Assembly (NCBI RefSeq): GCF_964340395.1
Contig: NC_135559.1
Location: 837,501-862,500 of the forward strand
Length of the DNA: 25,000 nucleotides
DNA from: Glandiceps talaboti
Taxonomy: Eukaryota > Hemichordata > Enteropneusta > Spengelidae
Direction of reading: 5' to 3'
Made by a program: the position numbers and the translations under genes
Shown here: one piece after another, positions 15,470 to 22,995 of the stretch
Position numbering within the stretch: the first letter of the stretch is position 1
How the letters are laid out: every line of letters begins with the position of its first letter
The notes under the pieces: model-generated
What the model was told of the DNA's origin: nothing
The model's database searches: none
The model's input: only the letters and a program-made list of their open reading frames with translations

Positions 15470-16269
15470 GCATGATGGTGATACATATATTATGCAACCT
15501 TAATATATTACACAGTTTATTTAGTTTCTCTACAGCGTGTCAAAAAGGTCAAATTTACTTCATGCCTTAATTTTATGTCACTGTGGAGGTGGATTTGTAT
15601 TTTTAAAACATATCTACGACGGACGTCTTATTTTGCAAAATGTGCAAAAAAGTCACCAGGAGTTCTAGAAAGATCGTGAAATTATTAGAATATCACTAAC
15701 AATCAAGCATCTGTGATAACAATTTCAATTGACGCTGGATTTGATTACTCTCAAATTGTAATTTTGAATTCATTTTCTCTTTCTCATTCATTGCTATAAC
15801 AAAGATCTACATTTGTTTATTAACAGGAATCTATGATGAACTTTCCTTTCAAATTCGACATCGGAGTATCGCAAGCACGCCACCAACGGCAAACAGTGAA
15901 GTCTGCGAGGATATTCCAAGTCCAGGACTACCAATGGAAAGCGGTCGTGAAATGTGGCCTATCTTCCCCATCACTCCAACTGCAATTTCGCCGTACTTTG
16001 CCCAGCCGACAATACCGGGAGTTGGACTACGCCCTCACCTTACAGACGTTGGCTACAGCGGAATACTTCCACCGACATCATCACAGGGTCTTCCACCGAC
16101 AGCACCGATTTTCTTTCGTGCATCGTTCGAGGCAATTAACAATAGAGACAAGAGCAGTCCCCTGAAAGATGACGACCCAGATAGAAATGAGGTCACAGAT
16201 GAAACTCGACGCATGAGCAGTTTGAATGATCTGCGATCGAGGGCAAAAGACCATGGAGATTCGAACTAA
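8260..16269 (+). CDS. repo: Paired-class homeobox transcription factor, Repo-like (five exons)
   Basis: Coding exons are 8260-8443, 13094-13205 (or -13211), 14548-14671, 15240-15312 and 15827-16269. Intron phases are 1, 2, 0 and 1; all introns are GT-AG and the joined frame has no stop, giving 311 (or 313) residues. The homeodomain (residues 95-154 in the short form) has all expected marks: R5, F8, L16, W48, F49, Q50, N51, R53, and the intron at 46/47 typical of paired-like genes. KKKKTRT, FERAPYPD and LSESRVQVWFQNRRAKWRK match my memory of Repo better than Arx, Alx, Uncx or Otp. An octapeptide (about residues 23-30) and a C-terminal OAR-like motif (294-307) complete a paired-like factor. It is expected to act in the nucleus as a sequence-specific DNA-binding regulator; Repo in Drosophila specifies glia. 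Class is near certain; the Repo assignment is inference from motifs. Divergence (T7K, Q15/M16, TLARQ in the helix 1-2 region) leaves another paired-like family possible. Confidence 0.85.
9636..9793. repeat. Compound satellite (GA)n, (CAGA)n
   Basis: GA repeats pass into GACAGA, CAGA and CACA motifs. It lies in intron 1 of the homeobox gene. The open frames here are repeat by-products. Confidence 0.97.
10156..10242 (+). repeat. Diverged dispersed repeat, copy 1
   Basis: It shares the ordered landmarks AATTTCCCTT, AGACAATAAA, TTTGTAAT and GTAAATTACCTTGTA with 11147-11247, separated by diverged sequence. It is probably an old duplication or remnant of a mobile element. Confidence 0.55.
11147..11247 (+). 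repeat. Diverged dispersed repeat, copy 2
   Basis: Same order of landmarks as the copy about 1 kb upstream, in the same orientation, with small insertions. No terminal repeats were recognised. Confidence 0.55.
11322..11717. repeat. 65-bp minisatellite, six copies
   Basis: Units start at GTCTAA (11322, 11391, 11456, 11522, 11587, 11652), with spacing of 69, 65, 66, 65 and 65 bp. Each has CCGTTTTACACTGAATGCAC and the palindrome GTGATCAC. The first unit is the most diverged; the last four are nearly identical, with alternating AACTC/AAATC variants. Confidence 0.97.
11982..12073. repeat. 46-bp tandem duplication
   Basis: Two adjacent copies (11982-12027 and 12028-12073) differ by one base (ACATGAAA versus ACACGAAA). 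Part of the unit also occurs at 18-38 of the window. Confidence 0.95.
12525..12590. repeat. (AC)n dinucleotide tract
   Basis: Imperfect CAGACA/CACGCA lead followed by a pure AC run. It lies just upstream of the candidate acceptor at 12617. Confidence 0.95.
13094..13205 (+). CDS. repo: Homeobox gene exon 2: linker and homeodomain N-terminal arm
   Basis: The acceptor is TGTCCTTCAG|A at 13093/13094. The leading AT completes a GAT codon with the last G of exon 1. The exon encodes a Ser/Thr-rich linker and then TPTKKKKTR, the basic start of the homeodomain and a likely nuclear-localisation signal. Two donors lie 6 bp apart: AAG|GTACAG after 13205 and CAG|GTGAGA after 13211. Both end in phase 2. 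The first gives KKKKTRTKF, as in Repo; the second inserts two residues and gives KKKKTRYRTKF, as in Arx-type arms. The second donor is closer to consensus. The boundary is given for the short form; it may extend to 13211. Confidence 0.85.
13212..14547 (+). other. Intron 2 of the homeobox gene
   Basis: 1.34 kb between the arm exon and the main homeodomain exon (it begins at 13206 if the upstream donor is used). Unique AT-rich sequence; neither strand shows a convincing exon. The open minus frame at 14227-14418 has no splice or domain support. Confidence 0.75.
14548..14671 (+). CDS. repo: Homeobox gene exon 3: homeodomain residues 5-46
   Basis: The exon runs from acceptor TTCACAG|G to donor GTACAG|GTAACT. 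It completes R5 and encodes homeodomain residues 6-46: helix 1 (QLEQMERAFERAPYPD), helix 2 (LARQELALRIGL) and the turn into helix 3 (SESRVQ). F8, L16, F20, Y25, L34, L40 and R44 are the conserved core and contact positions. It ends in phase 0 after Q46, the ancestral 46/47 intron site of paired-like homeoboxes. The next exon, 568 bp away, supplies the rest of helix 3. Confidence 0.97.
14742..15124. repeat. Compound satellite (GA)n, (GT)n, (CAGA)n in homeobox intron 3
   Basis: GA from 14742 to about 14796, GT to about 14877, a short unique spacer, then CAGA with CAGG and CATA blocks to about 15124. It fills about two thirds of the 568-bp intron that splits the homeodomain. Confidence 0.98.
15240..15312 (+). 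CDS. repo: Homeobox gene exon 4: recognition helix
   Basis: The acceptor is ACTTGGTAG|G and the donor GCAA|GTAAGA. The exon encodes VWFQNRRAKWRKNKTPAKSP and four more residues, that is homeodomain residues 47-60 and a short basic/proline tail. W48, F49, N51 and R53 are invariant homeodomain positions. Q50 is the paired-like specificity residue (rather than K50 or S50). It ends with one base of a split codon. The acceptor's pyrimidine tract is weak (TTTTGTTACTTGGTAG), which may matter next to the satellite-filled intron. Confidence 0.97.
15394..15470. repeat. (CTA)n trinucleotide tract in homeobox intron 4
   Basis: ACT/CTA repeats with one CCA block near 15453-15460. Poly-Tyr frame is a by-product. 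Confidence 0.97.
15827..16269 (+). CDS. repo: Homeobox gene exon 5: C-terminal domain with OAR-like motif
   Basis: After acceptor TTATTAACAG|G the frame stays open for 146 codons to TAA at 16267-16269. The first half is proline-rich with hydrophobic patches (MWPIFPITP, GILPPTSSQGLPP), as expected of an activation/repression region. The last 18 residues contain MSSLNDLRSRAKDH, which fits the OAR motif (SSIAxLRxKAKEH) at the C-terminus of Otp, Aristaless, Rax, Shox and Prrx proteins. Its presence supports the paired-like assignment and indicates that the reading frame is complete. Other open frames across this exon are shadows. Confidence 0.9.
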
Positions 16270-16282
16270 TTAATATGTTGAA

Positions 16283-16288
16283 AATAAA
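16283..16288 (+). promoter_or_regulatory. First AATAAA after the homeobox gene stop codon
   Basis: AATAAA begins 14 bases after the stop codon. If used, the 3' UTR would be only about 30-40 bases. Eight more AATAAA hexamers follow from 16500 in a tandem array, so this may not be the main signal. Confidence 0.35.
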
Positions 16289-16490
16289 AACGTGATTTAC
16301 TTATCCTCGGCAAAACAATCAAAAATTGAAAGTTCGAAGTCAAACTTTTCGAGTCCTCACCATCACACGTGTATCATGTGACGACATTTTCTTCAAAGAT
16401 CGTAAAGTGTAATGTCGGAATGGTAAATTTAGCATTTCTAACTTTTTATATACTTATTCTTATTTATATGACTTGTGGCATGCATGTCAG

Positions 16491-17055
16491 TATTCTTGGA
16501 ATAAATGTATGATCACACTGTGATACTAAAGTAACATGTGTTTTCTTGGGTCACATTCACAATTCATGAAATAAATTTATGTTTACACTGGTATACCCAC
16601 AGTAGCGTGTTTTCTTGGGTCACATTCACAGTTCATGGAATAAATTCATGTACACTGGTATACCCACAGTAGCGTGTTTTCTTGGGTCACATTCACAGTT
16701 CATGGAATAAATTTATGATTACACTGGTATATACCCAAAGTAGCGTGTTTTCTTGGGTCACATTCACAGTTCATGGAATAAATTTATGATTACACTGGTA
16801 TATACCATAGCGTGTTTTCTTGGGTCACATTCACAGTTCATGGAATAAATTCATGATTACACTGGTATACCCACAGTAACGTGTGTTTTCTTGGGTCACA
16901 TTCATGGTTCATGGAATAAATTCATGATTACACTGGTATACCCACAGTAACGTGTGTTTTCTTGGGTCACATTCATAGTTCATGGAATAAATTTGTGAAT
17001 ACGCTGGGATACTACAGTAGCGTGTGTTTTTTGAGGTCACATGTACAGTTCATGT
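16491..17055. repeat. Minisatellite of 67-71 bp units, each with AATAAA
   Basis: About eight units share CTTGGGTCACATTCACAG, TTCATGGAATAAATT and ACACTGGTATACCCACAG. AATAAA occurs at 16500, 16570, 16639, 16706, 16777, 16844, 16915 and 16986. First and last units are diverged. The array lies 0.2 kb past the homeobox stop codon, on the coding strand. Confidence 0.97.
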
Positions 17056-17057
17056 CA

Positions 17058-17182
17058 ATCACTGCAGTGCTAGTCTCGATTACCCAGACGCTCTGACTTC
17101 AGCCACCCCAGTATAGCTCGGGCCTTGAACTGAGCCATCAGCGGCGAAGGTGGGTAATCGACACCACAAGACTGCTAGTGAT
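17058..17182. mobile_element. MITE-like foldback element
   Basis: Perfect 11-bp inverted arms TCGATTACCCA (17076-17086) and TGGGTAATCGA (17151-17161), with diverged outer arms that include ATCACT and CTAG motifs. The interior is GC-richer than the flanks. It has no coding capacity and no clear target duplication. Confidence 0.5.
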
Positions 17183-17584
17183 GGTGTAGAAAAACTCGCA
17201 AATGCTGAAAACGGAAACGCCTATGATCTAAATAGATGGTAATTTTACAGCCAACACAATTCAGTGGTTGGTAAGACGTGTAGTTTGACCCATGGGCCTT
17301 TTAAATCAGCGAAATGAAAGTTTTATACTATATTTGGTCGCAGTACATGTACAGTCTTTTGATTTCAAACTGTACTGGTATTTTAGTGGACGTCGTCGTA
17401 GAAGTCACCCCCCCCCCTCTACCACCTCCTCCCAGGAATTGCGTAGTCTGTTGAAGTTCAAACAAAATCCATGGTCAGCAGCCAGTGATTTGTATACCTT
17501 TCACCTTCGAGCAAGATTTTACGACTCCTGTCGATATTGATGTTACAATTTGAAGTCACTAGAGCTCTCACATCGCGAATGGAA
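17183..17584. other. Intergenic DNA between convergent genes
   Basis: It contains a run of ten C (17408-17417). An 82-codon plus frame (17292-17540) has no splice or domain support. This is the interval where the homeobox gene and the minus-strand gene converge. Confidence 0.5.
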
Positions 17585-17624
17585 ATATACATACATACAT
17601 ACATACATACATACATACATACAT

Positions 17625-17664
<40 letters not shown>

Positions 17665-17790
17665 ACATACATACATACATACATACACACACACACATAC
17701 ACACACACACACACACACACATACATACATACATACATACATACATACATACATACATACATACATACATACATACATACATACATACAT
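17585..17790. repeat. Compound satellite (ACAT)n, (AC)n
   Basis: Alternating blocks of ACAT and AC, about 205 bp. It begins about 30 bp beyond the AATAAA of the minus-strand gene, so its mRNA 3' end may lie at the edge of this tract. Confidence 0.98.
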
Positions 17791-17819
17791 AAAATAGACA
17801 AAAAGTTGTAATTGTTCTG

Positions 17820-17825
17820 TTTATT
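17820..17825 (-). promoter_or_regulatory. AATAAA abutting the stop codon of the small secreted-protein gene
   Basis: Read on the minus strand, TGA at 17828-17826 is followed with no gap by AATAAA. Cleavage 10-30 bases on would fall at the edge of the ATGT satellite and leave a very short 3' UTR. Confidence 0.5.
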
Positions 17826-17982
17826 TCAAATTTCTTCTTTCTCACTAATCACGTGATATAAATTGTCTACTGCATACTGTTCTTCAATACCTCTAGCATT
17901 AAATTTAGACGCTTCACTTCCAGAGGTAGGTCCTATATTCATATATGGATATTGACCACCGGCTGCCTTCGATGGCTCTGTC
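17826..17982 (-). CDS. Exon 3 (last) of the small predicted secreted protein
   Basis: Minus-strand exon after acceptor TTATTTTCAG|G. It completes an AGG codon and encodes 51 residues to TGA at 17828-17826. It contains YPYMNIG (tyrosines 95 and 97) and QYAVDNLYHVI (tyrosines 120 and 126). YMNI fits the pYxN motif bound by Grb2-type SH2 domains, as in CD28-like tails, though this is only a short-motif match. No cysteine or transmembrane segment. The stop codon is directly followed by AATAAA. The exon is also in phase with the transmembrane exon at 24241-24352, so use as an alternative tail of that gene cannot be excluded. Confidence 0.6.
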
Positions 17983-18190
17983 CTGAAAATAATAAGACCG
18001 AGCCAAATTGACAAATGTTTGGATGGGGTATGATTCAAAATGTCGTATTTCTATAAGTGGGCTTAAATTTGACTATTTTGGCAATCCTCGCTAAAGGTCA
18101 AGCAGTTTTCCAGAAGAAGCCTGACACTGAAAACTTATGATTACGTAAGATGGACGAATAAGTGACATTCTTATTTCATGAGTTGTTGAT

Positions 18191-18334
18191 AGTCAGTGCT
18201 TTTATATCACGTGATATTCAGTACTTATATCACGTGACAGTCGGTACTTTTATATCACATGATAGTCAGTATCACGTGATAGTCAGTACTTATATCACGT
18301 GATAGTCAGTACTCTTATATCACGTGATGATCAA
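18191..18334. repeat. Array of TCACRTGA palindromes (E-box), six copies
   Basis: TCACGTGA or TCACATGA occurs at 18207, 18230, 18255, 18272, 18295 and 18320, set in a repeat of about 17-25 bp (ATATCACGTGATAGTCAGTA). CACGTG is the core E-box of bHLH-zip factors, and TCACGTGA is the extended form preferred by MITF/TFE and USF/Myc types. Confidence 0.92.
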
Positions 18335-18832
18335 TAAAACAAACCTCAGTTTAGTACAATGTGGCTCCCGACTTTAGACAGACGCAATCCTGATACGAAG
18401 CAGTACACTACGATACATACGACATCGACAACGTCTGTACGTATGTGACGTAGAGTAATTCTCACCTTTGTTGAATTATAACAAGGGTGGTGGAAATACA
18501 ATACACAATGAAGCACATCAAATGGGTTACATCCCTAAAGTTAACAAAGTCTAACTAACATTAAACAAGAAGTTAGCAGTCAGTTAATCTTGACAGAATT
18601 TTGAGTCGTGTTTAAACTTTCAAATCCCGAAATCAACCAATTCGAATTGTCAATCCAGTAGTTTTAAGGCATAAGACCTCACATTTCGCAAGCATGAAAT
18701 AAAATATAACAACAATATACTAGTTTTTTTTAGTACTTCTGCCGTTCTCTGTACAGATGTGTGTCTATATAATCCAAAATTCTCCCGGGTATCGCAAAAC
18801 TCTTCAAGTACTTTTTATCTTTATACAGGTCT

Positions 18833-18891
18833 GTTTGTTTGTTTGTTTGTTTGTTTGCTTGTCTGTATGTCTGTCTGTCTGTCTGTCTATA

Positions 18892-18959
<68 letters not shown>

Positions 18960-18964
18960 GGTCG

Positions 18965-19030
<66 letters not shown>

Positions 19031-19053
19031 ATGTCTGTCTGTCTGTCTGTCTG
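18833..19053. repeat. Compound satellite (GTTT)n, (CTGT)n
   Basis: A short GTTT run, then about 190 bp of CTGT with ATGT and CGGT interruptions. Frames across it are by-products. Confidence 0.98.
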
Positions 19054-19361
19054 TCATATATGAATGAAGAAAAGGTGACTTGGTTACTTCCAGAACTATA
19101 TGGTTTATGATATATATATAAATAACTTTACACTGAGGTTCTATATATAATGGGGTACCACCCTCCTCAACCACCCTCTTTGGAATTTGCATATTGAGGA
19201 ATTCAATTCAAATACGAATATTTATTTTACATCTACTGCTGAACAGTTTATATCGTACTTTTATATTAGTAAACACTTATCAAGTTCAAAATCATGGTAA
19301 TATGATATTAATCACCTCACCAGTCAGTATATAGTCACTGGCAACTTGATGGCGGTATTAC

Positions 19362-19506
19362 CTTTGTTTAATCTTGATATCAGCTAATGTACTATCAGGT
19401 TTAGCGGCAGCGTGCGAATATCTGGCTTTGATTTCTTCCTGGACGTGGACACCATGACTTCCTCGTTCTACAATATATTCTTCCGGCGATTCATTGTCAT
19501 ATGCAT
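19362..19506 (-). CDS. Exon 2 of the small predicted secreted protein
   Basis: Minus-strand exon from acceptor TTCACACCAG|A to donor ACAAAG|GTAATA, entering in phase 1 and leaving in phase 2, open through 47 codons. It encodes DAYDNESPEEYIVERGSHGV and onward to ADIKIKQR: acidic, hydrophilic, with tyrosines at residues 38, 46 and 65 and no cysteine. The phases match exon 1 and exon 3 exactly, which is the main support. Tyrosines in acidic context resemble phosphorylation sites of receptor tails, which would be odd in a secreted protein. Function unknown. Confidence 0.6.
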
Positions 19507-20067
19507 CTGGTGTGAAAGGACCTTTGTTCAAAATCAAATAGCAGAAAAGTGAGAATCATCGCATTTTCTTGTTTGTAGTCTGCAACATTTCAATATTGGT
19601 CAACATTTGTATCACTTACAGTAAATTCATTCAGCAACAGATACCCCTCTTAGGGACTGCATCTAAATTGCAGACGGGGGGGGGGAGCTTCAGGCCTGTT
19701 TGACTGAAGTTCAGCGCGTGAACTTGAAAAAGATTGATGCTACCCACAGGCATCGCACAAGAACTATCGAACCCCCTCCTTTTTCATTGGAATATCTGAA
19801 CAAAATAACCTTGCACAAGAAAGTGACCCTTCCCCCAAATATCTGCATGAAAAAAGTGACCCTCCCCAAATATCTGCATGAAAAAAGTGACCCTCCCTAA
19901 AAAAACAACCCTCCTTATAATTTGTTTCCAGTCCCTTACGCATTTTTAAGACAAATCTCTATATGGAAAGAACGAACTTCACAATTAAAGAAACAACTCA
20001 ATTATATACATAGCTGTGTAACTATAGAAACCACAAAACGTAAGAATCACGTCTGAAATGGCCTTAC
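19507..20067 (-). other. Intron 1 of the small secreted-protein gene
   Basis: 561 bp. It contains a run of ten G (19676-19685) and a three-copy 31-bp repeat (19819-19900). No transmembrane exon is seen here. Confidence 0.55.
19819..19900. repeat. 31-bp tandem repeat, about 2.6 copies
   Basis: Units of AAAAAAGTGACCCTCCCC followed by AAATATCTGCATG; three starts near 19819, 19850 and 19881. The last unit is incomplete. Confidence 0.85.
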
Positions 20068-20173
20068 CTGTACGTAGTGGTAATCCATATGCGATATGAT
20101 GACACGTGATAATAAAACAGAACACCGCAATAACGGTAACATTGAAGAGCTTCGTAGTAGCACAGTTAACCAT
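20068..20173 (-). CDS. Exon 1 of a small predicted secreted protein: signal peptide
   Basis: On the minus strand ATG (20173-20171) opens 35 codons and ends GTACAG|GTAAGG in phase 1. The peptide begins MVNCATTK, followed by a hydrophobic core (LFNVTVIAVFCFIITC) and HHIAYG, with plausible cleavage after G30. Lysine before the core and none just after it fits a signal peptide. Joined to 19362-19506 and 17826-17982 it gives a 135-residue protein. I do not recognise the family. An alternative reading is a transmembrane exon of a receptor, entered through a weak acceptor about 16 bases upstream of the ATG; no ectodomain exon was found to support that. Confidence 0.6.
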
Positions 20174-21393
20174 TTGTGTTAATTTCTCTCTGTCTGGCAA
20201 ATAGTTTAAATTACTTGGCAATTATTATTGTTTTGAAATAGTGCCTCTGTAACAAGTGGAGAGATTTTGGAGGATTCTAGATATATTGTCTACATCAACG
20301 ATAGATGATTATTAATATCGCAAGTGTTGTTTCATAATAGTTTGCCACGTTGTCAATTATAAACTTTACAGTGTCTCTCGTGACGATGTTAGTCACGTGG
20401 TATAATGATATGACGAAACTGTTTACATTTGGTAATTGGCTTGTAACAGCTGACAAATTGAATTATTTGCTTTACTTCATCGACTATATATCTCCAGAGA
20501 GACTATCAATAGAAAAAAGTAACTAATGATGTAGACAACTAAACAAAATGATTGCCCAGTGGTCTCCGCTACCGTATCGTCGTATTCATATGTTCAAGAG
20601 TCCATTTAAACTAATGTTTTGTGTACGTGTGTATGTCCCAAGATTTTGTTGTACAAGCGTGCATAAATGGTACAAGCGTGCATACATAAGCGTGCAAACA
20701 TGCATTTTACAATCATATAAAGCTAGCAAACTCAAGCGTTATCTATAAATATTGCCCAATTTGCCCAATTTCCAACCAAACGTCTGTACCAATTTTGTAT
20801 CTTACATGCACGTGGAAATTAATACTAAAAACCCATAAAATTAGTCTCACTTTTTTTTGTCTACATTTTACAAGGTCATGGTCTATGCTGTATCTAAAAT
20901 CTCTAGAAATGCAAAACTGTTGTGTAAAAGACGTTTGGTGAAGTGTAGAATGACCAACATCCAGTGTTTATGGATTTATCAATCTACCCTGGACATGTAG
21001 GCCCAATGGGAAAGAGGGGTCAATATTAACTCACCGTTACTTGACAAGCCCATTCACAGTATGTTTGCCGTCGAACAAAGAATTTTTATCACAAAGACTA
21101 ACAGGTTCCTCGAGATACAACTCGGTTCAAGTTACTGGGGCACAATTATGGTTCAAACATAACCCTTACCCATTCAGGAACAAACGGTGGCAAGGCTCAA
21201 ACCAGCAACTTGTTGACACAATGCAGGCCACACAATGGCCCCTCTCTACTTGTGCATACGTGCGTGTGTATGCAGTAAAACAAATATTATGTTGAGTGAC
21301 ACGAAGATGTCTTGGCTATTGATTCCTTTTTTATTGAATAATACTCAATTATATTAGTGCCGTTGTACTCTCATTAAATGTTACTGTTTCGAC

Positions 21394-21560
21394 AATTAGA
21401 CATTATTCCCCCCAATTTTTTCTTCGCTCAGCCTAGGAAAATATGAGTGACCTAAGGGGCCCTTGTCACTACGAGTCGCTAGACGAGTAGAGGCAACCCT
21501 TAGGTCACACGAGTATTCTCCAGCTGAATGAAACACAATATCGGGGAATAATATAATTAT
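21394..21560. mobile_element. MITE-like element with long diverged inverted arms
   Basis: Perfect inner arms GTGACCTAAGGG (21447-21458) and CCCTTAGGTCAC (21497-21508). The similarity continues outward for about 45 more bases: GGAAAATATGAG against GAGAATACTCGT, then CTCAG against TTCAG, then ATTATTCCCC against its complement GGGGAATAAT, and an outer AATTA. Total about 165 bp, non-coding. Size, long terminal arms and lack of an ORF fit a miniature inverted-repeat element. Confidence 0.7.
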
Positions 21561-21819
21561 ATCATCGCCAGTAATATTTATTTTTTAAACAAATCGGAGA
21601 AAGTAATGGTAATTTTGAGCGAATCGAACACGGCAGAACAATAACGTGACATAAACGCTGTCGTGACTTCGAACAACCAGAGTATATATTCCATATTTTA
21701 AAAAACATTTTAACAGCAAATATATATATTAATTCATCAAAATGTCAGTCTGAGAAAACAGGTTAATGATTATTAAATGGATATGGAAATGAGCAATGAT
21801 TCTAATATTTCTGAAATAT

Positions 21820-21949
21820 ATTGACAGAATTTACCATACACTGTCCCGACTGCTGATATTATTGACAGAATTTACCATACACTGTCCCGACTGCTGATAT
21901 TATTGACAGAATTTACCATACACTGTCCCGACTGCTGATATTATTGACA
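21820..21949. repeat. 41-bp perfect tandem repeat, three copies
   Basis: TTGACAGAATTTACCATACA begins at 21821, 21862 and 21903, with a partial fourth at 21944. Full copies appear identical, which suggests recent expansion. Confidence 0.97.
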
Positions 21950-22754
21950 AAAATCAAGGAAAATGCAAAACGCCATTTATATGAAAGAAGTACGCGATTT
22001 CACAAGTTCAATATAACTTTTTCTAAAACCTTTGTTGTTTTCTTGTGAGGCCTATAGTACAATGTGTGTAAATATTTCAAATGATTAGAAATGTATCATA
22101 GAATTTGATAAGGTATTCATATCTTCACTACATGAATGAACGGCCGTACGTCTTCTAGGTCATTTTTCCCTACACGACGCATTTCATGTTAATTGTCACT
22201 GCCAGTCATACAGTTGTTGAATAATATATCTCTGTAACACATCAACAACTGGGAGTACTAAAATCTAAGTTTATTATACATAGGTGCAAACATTAGTATT
22301 GTGTTTTGTAGTGTTACACGTTTACTAAACCTGCAACAAGGCAAACAAACTTAAAGTTTCAATATTGTAATCTGAGGTTCTATATATAAATAATATCATG
22401 AAACATACAGTTCTAACCCAAATATTTCGAAGAGACTGAGCTCCTCTTCATCGGTGGGTCTCCAGTTCTGTCAAACAAGTCAAGTTCTGTTACACTTATA
22501 TATATACTAGTATATATATATATATACTAGTAATGTCTGATACTAGAGAAATGGAATAAAATTCATCACTATAACTTCAAAACATAAAATGTTACTGGTA
22601 TTCTTAAACTTACCTAGCTTTATGTGTGACGTGAGTTAAAATATAAATTGTTACAGATAATGATCATCAATCGAAAAATAAAAATGTTTGTATAATTTTG
22701 AACAAAAAGTTATTTTTTTTCCTATTAGAGAATATTGTCCATGTCTTGGCATGT

Positions 22755-22995
22755 TTAGCTAGTCATGATACTTCTATATTGTACATTGCCATCCTCACTT
22801 CCAGATGATAACGAGAATTCACTATATACTGGGTTATCCACACCTTTCTCGATTTCATCTCCATTCCTCTCAGTCACACCTTTATTTGGATCGTCACCTA
22901 CTGCAGATGCATAGAGAGATGTCTGTGATTGGCCAGGAGACATTCCCATATTTTGTATCATCTCAAGATCAGATGTCTTCACATAATTGCTTGCT
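22755..22995 (-). CDS. Cytoplasmic-tail terminal exon of the single-pass receptor
   Basis: Minus-strand exon that continues the phase-2 codon from the transmembrane exon and runs about 80 codons to TAA at 22757-22755. It encodes a hydrophilic tail with SLYASAVGDDPNKG, VDNPVYSEFSL and NVQYRSIMTS. NPVY is an NPxY motif, known to bind PTB domains and clathrin adaptors; other tyrosines sit in SLYAS and VQYRS. Two acceptors 6 bp apart (AAAG|AGCAAG|CAAT) both keep the frame and start the tail as KASNY or NNY. Function beyond a signalling or endocytic tail is unknown. Confidence 0.65.

Larger units (their letters stand above)
17983..19361 (-). other. Intron 2 of the small secreted-protein gene
   Basis: 1.38 kb. 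It contains the E-box palindrome array (18191-18334), the GTTT/CTGT satellite (18833-19053) and AT-rich unique DNA. No further exon is apparent. Confidence 0.55.
20222..22754. other. Region between the two minus-strand genes
   Basis: AT-rich DNA without a credible full exon. It holds short CAAGCGTGCATA repeats (20656-20702), a MITE-like element (21394-21560), a perfect 41-bp tandem repeat (21820-21949) and a weak terminal-exon candidate (22413-22467, minus). Confidence 0.55.

Noticed and set aside
15833-16165. 110-codon frame overlapping homeobox exon 5 in another frame
   Set aside because: The in-phase frame carries the OAR-like motif and joins exon 4; this is its shadow.
17458-17845. Met-Tyr-Val-Cys and Thr-Tyr-Ile-His repeat frames
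   Set aside because: Translations of the ACAT/AC satellite.
21041-21295. 84-codon plus-strand frame as a gene
   Set aside because: No recognisable domain, splice site or codon pattern; it is compatible with chance.
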